Assembly (NCBI GenBank): GCA_943845485.1
Contig: CALTNV010000057.1
Span: 1-5,336 of the forward strand
DNA length: 5,336 nt
Source of the DNA: an uncultured Flavobacteriales bacterium
GTDB taxonomy: Bacteria; Bacteroidota; Bacteroidia; Flavobacteriales; CALTNV01
Direction of reading: 5' to 3'
Positions 1 through 5,336 of the stretch are shown one piece after another. The notes under the pieces were generated by a model. The model saw only the letters and a list, made by a program, of their open reading frames with translations, searched no databases and had not been told where the DNA came from. The translations under genes and the position numbers were made by a program. The stretch's first letter is position 1. Every line of letters starts with the position of its first letter.

Positions 1-24
1 GCCCTATTACCACAGCCCTACTGA

Positions 25-117
25 AAGAGAGCGCTATTTTTAACTACGCAACTCAATACCGCTCATGAAATCTCACCATTTATTCATCCTAACAATACTG
101 ATTTTTATTTTTCTTCA
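25..117 (+). other. In-frame upstream extension of the PD40/OmpA-like gene, no usable start codon
   Basis: This stretch is open in the same frame as the following gene, and from about base 55 it reads as the front half of a PD40 (WD40-like) repeat: NTAHEISPFIHP, then FYFSS ending at base 117. This matches the Bacteroidota pattern 'NT..DEISPFIHPDGKTLYFSS', and the repeat is completed by GGLDIY after the ATG at 118. The real coding sequence therefore did not begin at 118. There is no ATG, GTG or TTG in frame between the in-frame TGA at 22-24 and 118. The first 60 bases are also richer in G+C (27 of 60) than the next 60 (17 of 60). Possible explanations are a frameshift or assembly error in roughly the first 50 bases, a chimeric contig end, or genuine decay. 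The homology is seen in the translation; the cause is not resolvable here. Confidence 0.7.
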
Positions 118-975
118 ATGCCTGATAGTTCAGTTAATTATAGATATGAAAATGCTGGAGGTCTTGATATTTACCATGCAACTTTTGATAGTTTAGGTAC
201 GTTAAAAAATAGTGTTAACCATTTAAAATATCCTATAAATACTAAGTATAACGATTTTGGAATGGTTGTTTCTACTGGTGGTAAATCGGCATATAAATCA
301 TCTAATACAATTGAAAATTCAGGAGGTTTTAATATTTATAAGTTTAATACTTATAAAGAAATTTTTACCAAACCAATATATATTGTTAAAGGGTCTTGTA
401 ATTTTAAAGATAATAACACCAAAGTTGTTTTAAAAAACATTAATAATAATGATGTATTACCTCTGGAAATTAACCCTAAAAATGGTTCGTTTTCACATCT
501 AATTAATGACATAAAAGATGATTATATTATTAAGTTATCTACGAAAGGCTATTACTTTCATGCGCGTTCAATCACTCCAAGAGATACTAATTATAACAAT
601 GTAATTGATGTTAATTTTGATGTAAAAAAAATTCAAAATAAAATAGAATATCCTTTATATAATGTTGTATTTATGAATGGAACTCATAAAATCAATAAAT
701 CATCTTACTATGTTTTAAATGAATTTGCATCTTTTATAAAATCTAACCCTAAATATAAAGTAAAACTTTATGTTTATAAGAGTAGAGAATTAACAGATGC
801 TACTTCTAGTTTAATAGTGGATGAAAGGGTAGATGCTTTAACTTCTTTTTTTAAGCGAAAAGGAGTTGCTTCTCAAATTGATATTAAAGGATTCATTACT
901 AATTCTCCACACCAAACTAAAAATATTAATTATCAATTAGGTGACTTTTCAATAGAATACTTAATTTCGCAATGA
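118..975 (+). CDS. PD40-repeat/OmpA-like envelope protein, C-terminal part (5' end unresolved)
   Basis: This is the C-terminal 285 residues of a Bacteroidota protein of the PD40-OmpA type, which is periplasmic or outer-membrane associated and normally several hundred residues long. Counting from the ATG at 118, residues 1-20 finish one PD40 repeat (GGLDIY), and residues 38-76 form another (YPINTKYNDFG, then GGFNIYKF). Residues 85-170 resemble a carboxypeptidase-regulatory-like beta sandwich (IVKG near the start, STKGYYFHA near the end). Residues 178-262 resemble an OmpA C-terminal domain. In that domain the helix Arg is kept (R237 in DERVDAL), but the GHTD motif reads VYKS, so the peptidoglycan-contacting Asp is Ser222. 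No signal peptide is present, as expected for a fragment. ATG 118 is the first canonical start but interrupts a domain, so it is probably not the native start. The stop is TGA, 29 bases before the next gene, suggesting an operon. The family assignment is confident; the specific role is unknown. Confidence 0.75.
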   Translation: MPDSSVNYRYENAGGLDIYHATFDSLGTLKNSVNHLKYPINTKYNDFGMVVSTGGKSAYKSSNTIENSGGFNIYKFNTYKEIFTKPIYIVKGSCNFKDNNTKVVLKNINNNDVLPLEINPKNGSFSHLINDIKDDYIIKLSTKGYYFHARSITPRDTNYNNVIDVNFDVKKIQNKIEYPLYNVVFMNGTHKINKSSYYVLNEFASFIKSNPKYKVKLYVYKSRELTDATSSLIVDERVDALTSFFKRKGVASQIDIKGFITNSPHQTKNINYQLGDFSIEYLISQ

Positions 976-1004
976 ATTTATATTAATAAAACCTGAATTA
1001 ACTA

Positions 1005-3296
1005 ATGAAAAAACTCATAATATTAACTTTTTTAATTTTTGGTTCATTTGTTTCACTACTCCACAGTCAAGTTTCATTGACTATGTATCATATGAAGACA
1101 ATTCCTCAATCTCAGTATTTAAATCCTGCTTTTAGACCTGTAAATAAAATTAATGTTGGCTTTCCAGGTTTATCCTCCATATATCTAAATCACATTAGCA
1201 CAGTAGCTTCACCCAAAGATGCTTTAATAAAAGATGACTCTGTTTATTATTTTAATCCAGAGTCTTATGTTGATGATTTAAATCAAAGTTCTAAATTTTT
1301 TAACATATTTCATGTTGAATTATTGTCTTTTGGTTTTCAAGTAAAGAAAAACTATTTTCATTTTAATATTAGTGAAAGGGTAGATTCAAGAACCAGATTT
1401 CCTAAAGCTTTTTTTGAATTAATAGCGTATGGTAATGCAGATTGGAATCAAAATCCATCTGGTAATTTTGACATGCAGAATTATGATATTGATTTAACTC
1501 ATTTTCGTGAGTATGCTATTGGTTGGCAACGTCCAATTAATGACAAACTTGATGTTGGAATAAGAGTTAAGTATTTATATGGAATGGAAAATGTAAAGAC
1601 AGAAAAAAGTGATTTTTCTTTACAAACAGATCCGAATACCTATGATATTTCAATAGATGGTAATTTTGTTGTTAATACTTCTGGTATTTTAGATTCTGTA
1701 AATATTTCTGAAATGTCAGACGATCCAATATCTTATTTATTTAAAAGAGGTAATTCTGGTTTTGGAGTTGATTTAGGTGCAAATTATAAAGTAAATGATC
1801 AATTACAAGTTTCTGCTAGTTTAAAAGATTTAGGTTATATAAATTGGAAGAGTAAGGTTAGTACACTTGAAAATGAAGACGCTTTTTTCCTTTTTCAAGG
1901 TATAAATTTATCTAGATATATATCTGCAAGATCAGATACTGAGAGAGATTCTTTAGTTGATGATGAATTAGATAATCTATTAGACTCGTTAAACCAGTTG
2001 ACTGACATTAATGAATCTAATAAAAAATATACTACTTGGTTAAATGCTAGGTTCTTTTTAGGAGGAGAATATGAATTATGGAGATCCGAAAATACTAAGA
2101 ATTACGGTACAGTTTCGGCTTTATATTCAGGAGAATTTTATAAAAATACTTTACGATCATCTTTTACACTTTCTTATAATCAACATGTTAGTCATTGGTT
2201 AAGCGCTTCAATGTCTTATTCAATGAAAGATGTAGATTTAGCTAATATTGGTTTAGGAATTCAATTAAGAGGAGGACCTTTTCAATTTTATATTGTAACA
2301 GATAATATTTTAAGTGCTAGATTAACGAAAATTAATATTGGAGATGAAAATTCAAGATCAACTATCTACTATCCTTATAATTCAAATGATACCCAGGTTC
2401 ATTTAGGATTAAACTTAACTTTTGGAAATAAAGAAAAAGATACGGATAAAGATGGGGTGCCTAATAAAACTGATGAATGTCCTAAGATTGCTGGATTAGA
2501 TGGTGAATTAATGGGATGTCTTGACAATGATAGAGACGGGATAGCAGACTATAAAGATATATGTCCTAATGAGTTTGGTTTGTTGGTTAATGGAGGTTGT
2601 CCAGATACTGATAATGATGGAGTTATTGATTTAAAAGATGCTTGCAAAGAAATTGTTGGTTCACCTAAGTTTGGTGGTTGCCCTGACAGTGATAATGATA
2701 GCATAGTAGATTCAAAAGATATGTGTCCTAATGAATTTGGTTTATTGATAAATGGAGGTTGTCCCGATAAAGATAATGATAGTATTATAGATGCCAAAGA
2801 TATGTGTCCAGATTTAAAAGGATATAAATTACATAATGGTTGCCCAGACTCAGATAATGATGGAGTTTTTAATCATAAAGATATGTGCCCATTAACTCCT
2901 GGAGATTCAACTAATAATGGTTGTCCTGTTATTGCAGAAAAAGAGCAAGAAGTGATAAATACTGCCTTTGAAAATTTAGACTTTATAGTTGGCTCAGCTG
3001 AAATTAAATCAAGCTCATTTGATGCTTTAAATGAATTATCTGTATTAATGATTAAACATGATAATTGGAAATTAGATATTATTGGGCATACTGATGATAT
3101 AGGTGATGAGAAGGTAAATATGAAATTGTCAGAAGATAGAGCCAAATCAGTAAAAGAATTTTTGGAAAATAAAAATGTATCTTCTTCCCAAATTTCAACA
3201 GAAGGAAAAGGAGAGTTAGAGCCTATTGCTTCTAATGATACAGAAGAAGGAAGAGCTAGTAACAGAAGAGTAGAACTTAATATTTTATTTGAATAA
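1005..3296 (+). CDS. DUF5723-like outer-membrane barrel with TSP3 repeats and OmpA domain
   Basis: This 763-residue protein appears complete. Residues 1-21 form a Sec signal peptide (MKK, hydrophobic core, LHS before Q22). Residues 22-474 are rich in alternating beta-strand patterns and resemble the Bacteroidota DUF5723 family: an N-terminal 'PQSQYLNPAFRP' and 'GFPGLSSIYLN' block, a late 'GGPFQFYIVTDNIL' block, and a closing strand VHLGLNLTFG. This part is probably an outer-membrane beta barrel. Residues 479-641 are six thrombospondin type-3 repeats (DxDxDG..D..D.CP), which bind calcium in known proteins. Residues 650-763 are an OmpA C-terminal domain with GHTDD (Asp697) and LSEDRAKSV (Arg712), the two positions known to hold diaminopimelate of peptidoglycan, at the canonical 15-residue spacing. 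The likely role is linking the outer membrane to the cell wall, with pore or assembly functions unknown. The start is fixed by the signal peptide; no Shine-Dalgarno is visible, as is usual in this phylum. DUF5723 naming is from memory of the motifs and is less certain than the TSP3 and OmpA calls. Confidence 0.9.
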   Translation: MKKLIILTFLIFGSFVSLLHSQVSLTMYHMKTIPQSQYLNPAFRPVNKINVGFPGLSSIYLNHISTVASPKDALIKDDSVYYFNPESYVDDLNQSSKFFNIFHVELLSFGFQVKKNYFHFNISERVDSRTRFPKAFFELIAYGNADWNQNPSGNFDMQNYDIDLTHFREYAIGWQRPINDKLDVGIRVKYLYGMENVKTEKSDFSLQTDPNTYDISIDGNFVVNTSGILDSVNISEMSDDPISYLFKRGNSGFGVDLGANYKVNDQLQVSASLKDLGYINWKSKVSTLENEDAFFLFQGINLSRYISARSDTERDSLVDDELDNLLDSLNQLTDINESNKKYTTWLNARFFLGGEYELWRSENTKNYGTVSALYSGEFYKNTLRSSFTLSYNQHVSHWLSASMSYSMKDVDLANIGLGIQLRGGPFQFYIVTDNILSARLTKINIGDENSRSTIYYPYNSNDTQVHLGLNLTFGNKEKDTDKDGVPNKTDECPKIAGLDGELMGCLDNDRDGIADYKDICPNEFGLLVNGGCPDTDNDGVIDLKDACKEIVGSPKFGGCPDSDNDSIVDSKDMCPNEFGLLINGGCPDKDNDSIIDAKDMCPDLKGYKLHNGCPDSDNDGVFNHKDMCPLTPGDSTNNGCPVIAEKEQEVINTAFENLDFIVGSAEIKSSSFDALNELSVLMIKHDNWKLDIIGHTDDIGDEKVNMKLSEDRAKSVKEFLENKNVSSSQISTEGKGELEPIASNDTEEGRASNRRVELNILFE
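2439..2927 (+). repeat. Six tandem thrombospondin type-3 repeats of about 81 bp
   Basis: Six units encode residues 479-641 of the barrel protein: unit 1 is 28 codons (2439-2522) and units 2-6 are exactly 27 codons each (2523, 2604, 2685, 2766 and 2847 onward). Each carries an Asp-rich DxDxDG/S loop, then K/T-D-x-C, then a closing GC. Units 2 and 4 share the segment CPNEFGLL-NGGCP, and the last 51 bases of these two units differ at only six positions. This suggests relatively recent internal duplication or conversion. Units 4 and 5 have Ser where Gly usually ends the calcium loop, and unit 3 lacks the Pro after its first Cys. Confidence 0.93.
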
Positions 3297-3312
3297 ATAT
3301 ATTTTATAAAAT

Positions 3313-3356
3313 AAAAAACAAAGGCAATTTGAATTCTTAAATTGCCTTTGTTTTTT
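3313..3356 (+). terminator. Intrinsic terminator after the barrel-OmpA gene
   Basis: A perfect 18-bp inverted repeat (3313-3330 with 3339-3356) encloses an 8-base loop (gaattctt). The G+C-containing core is AAAGGCAATTT/AAATTGCCTTT, and the right arm ends in six T. It starts 16 bases after the TAA stop. The A-tract on the left arm gives U-tracts in both directions, so it could also stop transcription from the minus strand. Confidence 0.92.
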
Positions 3357-3360
3357 GGAT

Positions 3361-3395
3361 TGAGATTTTTAGTACAATTTATATTGTAATTCTCA
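3361..3395. repeat. Small two-part inverted repeat downstream of the terminator
   Basis: The inner arms TACAAT (3373-3378) and ATTGTA (3383-3388) surround a 4-base loop. The outer arms TGAGA (3361-3365) and TCTCA (3391-3395) are also exactly complementary, separated from the inner stem by an asymmetric internal loop of 7 and 2 bases. Five bases later, at 3401-3415, lies a run of seven T and eight A. It may be a weak back-up terminator or simply AT-rich chance structure. Confidence 0.35.
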
Positions 3396-3713
3396 TAAGA
3401 TTTTTTTAAAAAAAAGAATGATAATCAACTCTCCTTTATCTTAGTAATTAATAAAACTCTAACTCAATATCATTTTAAATTTATACAATAGTTTATGCTT
3501 AGTTGACAATCAATTTAAATATAAAATGATTACTATTAATAAAGTAATTGATAATTGTGAATTTAAATAAATAATAAGTTTCAGTCATTAAAGTATTTTG
3601 CTTAGCTCTTGTAAATTGATATCGTTAGAAAAAAAATCTTTATAAAAGGTTTAAATTCATATACTAATTAATAGCTCATTAAAATTGTTGAGGAGTAAAA
3701 AATGTTACTTCAA

Positions 3714-3747
3714 AAAAAAAGCCAACTAACTCGAGTTGGCTTTTTTT
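3714..3747 (-). terminator. Intrinsic terminator after rocD
   Basis: Inverted repeat of 14 bp (3714-3727 with 3734-3747) with a 6-base loop (aactcg). The core is GCCAACT/AGTTGGC, flanked by A and T tracts. Read on the minus strand it begins 21 bases after the rocD stop and ends in a run of nine U. The A/T symmetry means it could also act on plus-strand transcripts, so the converging genes are insulated from both sides. Confidence 0.9.
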
Positions 3748-3767
3748 ATAACTTTTATTTAATTTAC

Positions 3768-5036
3768 TTATTTTTTAAAAGAAGCAATTGTAGTTGTAAT
3801 AATTTCGATACACTGATCTATTTCTTCTTTAGTCATCACCAATGGAGGTGCAAATCTAATAATATTACCATGGGTAGGTTTAGCTAATAAACCATTCTCT
3901 TTTAAAGCCATACAAATATCCCAAGCTGTAGAAGAATCTTCCGTATCATTGATGATAATTGCATTTAATAAACCTTTACCTCTAATTGATGAAACTAAAT
4001 CAGTAGTTTTAATAAACTTGTTCATTTCAGCTCTAAAATGAACACCTAGGTCATACGCATTATTAGATAATTTTTCATCTGTAACAACATTTAAAGCAGC
4101 CATTGCAACTTCTGCAGCTAATGGGTTACCACCAAAAGTAGATCCGTGTTGTCCTGGTTTAATAACATCCATAATGTGGTTGTTCGCAAAAACAGCTGAT
4201 ACTGGATAAACACCTCCAGAAATAGCTTTACCTAAAATTAAGATATCAGGCTTTACTTCAGGCTTGTTTTCACATTTGTTTTCACAATTACAATTACCGC
4301 AAGTTGCTAGTAATCTTCCCGTTCTAGCAATACCTGTTTGAACTTCATCAGCAATAAATAAAACCCCTGCTTCTTTACAAAGTTCTTTACTTTTAGCTAA
4401 ATATCCTTCGTCTGGTACAAAAACTCCAGCCTCTCCTTGAATAGGTTCAACTAAAAAACCTACAACGTTTTCTTCTTTTAATGCTTTAGCTAAAGCATCA
4501 GTGTCATTATAAGGTATTTTTATGAATCCCTCAGTATATGGACCAAAGTTTTTTCTAGCATCTTCATCATTACTAAATGAGATGATAGTTGTAGTTCTTC
4601 CGTGGAAGTTATTTTCACAAACAATAATTTTTGCTTCATTTTCAGCAATATTATTTTTTTCGTAGCCCCATTTTCTAGCTAGTTTAATAGCTGTTTCAAC
4701 AGCTTCAGCACCAGTATTCATTGGTAATACTTTGTCAAAACCAAAATACTCAGTTACAAACTTTTCATATACACCTAAGTTACTATTGTAAAATGCTCTA
4801 GAAGTTAAAGTTAATTTTTGAGCCTGTGTAGTAAGAGCTTCAATAATTCTTGGATGACAATGACCTTGATTTACAGCTGAATATGCTGATAAAAAGTCAA
4901 AGTATTTCTTACCTTCAACGTCCCAAACGTAAACGCCTTCACCTCTGTCCAAAACAACTGGTAAAGGGTGGTAATTATGCGCTCCATGTTTATCTTCTAA
5001 TGCAATTAAGTCTTTTGATGCTAAAGTTCCTGTCAT
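3768..5036 (-). CDS. rocD: Ornithine aminotransferase (ornithine--oxo-acid transaminase)
   Basis: This 422-residue, PLP-dependent class-III aminotransferase moves the delta-amino group of ornithine to 2-oxoglutarate, giving glutamate semialdehyde (pyrroline-5-carboxylate) and glutamate in cytosolic arginine/proline metabolism. Visible landmarks follow the well-studied human enzyme closely: HNYHPLPV (Tyr22) and [13 protein letters not shown] (Tyr52), both substrate-site tyrosines; [10 protein letters not shown] (107-116, cofactor phosphate loop); FHGRT (Arg147); EPIQGEAG (Glu202); FIADEVQTG (Asp230, pairing with the PLP nitrogen); LGKAISGG (Lys270, Schiff base); [11 protein letters not shown]; and [14 protein letters not shown] (Arg394). 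All key residues are present, so the enzyme should be active. An 11-residue insertion relative to the human enzyme lies between Asp230 and Lys270 and carries four Cys (246, 249, 251, 255). The start is supported by full-length alignment to the family N-terminus. It has its own likely promoter and terminator, so it is probably monocistronic. Confidence 0.96.
   Translation of the reverse strand: MTGTLASKDLIALEDKHGAHNYHPLPVVLDRGEGVYVWDVEGKKYFDFLSAYSAVNQGHCHPRIIEALTTQAQKLTLTSRAFYNSNLGVYEKFVTEYFGFDKVLPMNTGAEAVETAIKLARKWGYEKNNIAENEAKIIVCENNFHGRTTTIISFSNDEDARKNFGPYTEGFIKIPYNDTDALAKALKEENVVGFLVEPIQGEAGVFVPDEGYLAKSKELCKEAGVLFIADEVQTGIARTGRLLATCGNCNCENKCENKPEVKPDILILGKAISGGVYPVSAVFANNHIMDVIKPGQHGSTFGGNPLAAEVAMAALNVVTDEKLSNNAYDLGVHFRAEMNKFIKTTDLVSSIRGKGLLNAIIINDTEDSSTAWDICMALKENGLLAKPTHGNIIRFAPPLVMTKEEIDQCIEIITTTIASFKK
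4272..4301 (-). other. Cysteine cluster (C-x2-C-x-C-x3-C) in RocD
   Basis: These bases encode RocD residues 246-255, reading [10 protein letters not shown]. The four Cys fall within an insertion between TGRLLA and KPDILILGK, where the human enzyme has only a short link (AVDYENVRPD). The spacing could suit binding of a metal ion or redox chemistry, but no function can be read from the sequence. I have a recollection of similar Cys-rich inserts in other Bacteroidota ornithine aminotransferases, which would make it a clade trait rather than a unique one. Confidence 0.75.
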
Positions 5037-5053
5037 AATCTTATAATTTTTAA

Positions 5054-5061
5054 CAAAAATA
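5054..5061 (-). promoter_or_regulatory. Putative Bacteroidota -7 promoter element for rocD
   Basis: Read on the minus strand this is TATTTTTG, an exact match to the Bacteroidota -7 consensus TAnnTTTG, ending 17 bases before the rocD ATG within the 56-base gap after ung. No clear TTG is seen at the -33 position, only T-rich sequence. Transcription would start very close to the ATG, giving a short leader, and no ribosome-binding sequence is seen. Confidence 0.45.
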
Positions 5062-5092
5062 CGATATTAAGTTTAAAAAATAAAGGTATTAT

Positions 5093-5336
5093 TTACCATT
5101 CGATCGTATTTAAGTTGTGTTTTTTTAAATATTCATTTGTTTTTTTAAAATGATTGTTACCAAACCAACCACCTCTATTGGCAGATAAGGGAGAGGGGTG
5201 ATTTGATTCTAATACCATATGCTTAGAATTATCAATTTTAGTACCCTTTTTTTTAGCAAACCCACCCCAAAGTATAAAAACTAAATTTTCTTTTTCACAA
5301 TTTAATTTATTAATGACTTCATCTGTAAAATTTTCC
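5093..5336 (-). CDS. ung: Uracil-DNA glycosylase, C-terminal 80 residues (5' truncated by window edge)
   Basis: This is the C-terminal third of a family-1 uracil-DNA glycosylase, which cuts uracil bases out of DNA to start base-excision repair. The translation shows LVFILWGGFAKKKG, then HMVLESNHPSPLSA, then FGNNHFKKTNEYL, and ends in NTIEW before TAA. HPSPLSA is the hallmark loop: its His corresponds to the catalytic His187 and its Leu to the intercalating Leu191 of the E. coli enzyme. The catalytic Asp motif (GQDPYH) would lie beyond the right edge. The segment after the hallmark reads RGGWFG rather than the common RGFFG, a one-residue longer turn. The ending at IEW is normal for shorter family members. 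The gene lies 56 bases upstream of rocD on the same strand, with a probable separate rocD promoter between them. Confidence 0.95.
   Translation of the reverse strand, partial: ENFTDEVINKLNCEKENLVFILWGGFAKKKGTKIDNSKHMVLESNHPSPLSANRGGWFGNNHFKKTNEYLKKHNLNTIEW

Larger units (their letters stand above)
3297..3767. other. AT-rich convergent intergenic region with no supported gene
   Basis: This 471-base region separates two converging genes. It contains the two terminators listed separately. Between them, about 3357-3711, I see very AT-rich sequence with stops in all frames, no tRNA-like or rRNA-like sequence, no protein-family motif and no terminal repeats of an insertion element. Small inverted repeats occur at 3361-3395 and, imperfectly, at 3506-3558. 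A sequence GAGGAG lies 7 bases before an ATG at 3702, but the resulting frame runs through the second terminator and then antisense into rocD, so I do not call a gene there. Confidence 0.7.

Noticed and set aside
22..24. TGA recoded as a sense codon, which would restore the upstream frame of the PD40 gene.
   Set aside because: The same gene ends in TGA at 973-975 with no homology beyond it, tryptophan is coded by TGG throughout, and Bacteroidota use the standard bacterial code.
3..68. Open frame from the left edge to a TGA at 66-68 (21 residues), possibly the end of an upstream gene.
   Set aside because: No recognisable motif and too short to judge. It could equally be the correct upstream frame of the PD40 gene before a frameshift, or chance.
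65..196. A 43-codon frame starting ATGAAA that begins like a hydrophobic or lipoprotein signal peptide (ending FLQC) and overlaps a TGA of another frame as ATGA.
   Set aside because: The frame closes at a TAG at 194-196, the residue before Cys is Gln rather than Gly/Ala/Ser, and the overlapping +1 frame carries clear PD40 homology through the same bases. It is an out-of-frame reading of a real gene.
2549..3145. Two minus-strand open frames opposite the TSP3 and OmpA region (2549-2797 and 2873-3145).
   Set aside because: They are antisense shadows of a repetitive, strongly supported coding region. Their repeated LSLSGQPP peptide is just the complement of the TSP3 units.
3702..3887. A 61-codon plus-strand frame with a GAGGAG sequence 7 bases before its ATG.
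   Set aside because: It runs straight through the rocD terminator hairpin and then antisense to the conserved rocD C-terminus. Its composition ([11 protein letters not shown]) reflects the AT tracts, and Shine-Dalgarno matches carry little weight in this phylum.
4850..5038. A 62-codon plus-strand open frame opposite the rocD N-terminus.
   Set aside because: It is antisense to a highly conserved enzyme segment and shows no family features of its own.
5075..5098. Possible terminator for ung on the minus strand (GGTA...TACC followed by a T-rich run).
   Set aside because: The stem is only four pairs before a mismatch, too weak to call, and it overlaps the ung stop codon.

Overview
The window looks like a piece of a low-G+C Bacteroidota chromosome, most likely Flavobacteriia-like. 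This rests on three things: WD40-like PD40/OmpA-like and barrel-TSP3-OmpA envelope proteins of the kind common in that phylum; AT-rich intergenic DNA with no Shine-Dalgarno signal before the confident genes; and a TAnnTTTG-type -7 promoter element before one gene. The taxon is an inference, because no rRNA or other marker is present.

Layout: (1) The left part (to 975, + strand) encodes the C-terminal portion of a PD40/carboxypeptidase-regulatory-like/OmpA-like protein. Its first ATG (118) lies inside a PD40 repeat, the homology continues upstream in the same frame, and a TGA at 22-24 closes that frame, so the 5' end is broken, mis-assembled or otherwise unexplained. (2) After 29 bases comes a 763-residue outer-membrane protein (1005-3296, +): signal peptide, DUF5723-like beta-barrel, six thrombospondin type-3 calcium-binding repeats and an intact OmpA peptidoglycan-binding domain. 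A strong intrinsic terminator follows (3313-3356). (3) A 471-base AT-rich convergent intergenic region (3297-3767) holds hairpins and a second terminator but no supported gene. (4) On the minus strand lies ornithine aminotransferase rocD (3768-5036), with a cysteine-rich insertion near its PLP lysine. (5) Upstream of it, also on the minus strand, is the C-terminal 80 residues of uracil-DNA glycosylase ung, cut by the right edge.

How the genes relate: the two left genes are probably co-transcribed and plausibly act together at the cell envelope, one with an OmpA domain competent to bind peptidoglycan and the other with a degenerate one. The rocD and ung genes are ordinary metabolic and DNA-repair housekeeping genes with no evident link to the envelope pair. 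I found no mobile element, CRISPR array, RNA gene or defence system. Nothing here amounts to a clearly new system; the most interesting points are the damaged 5' end and degenerate OmpA-like domain of the first gene, its pairing with the barrel protein, and the Cys cluster in RocD.
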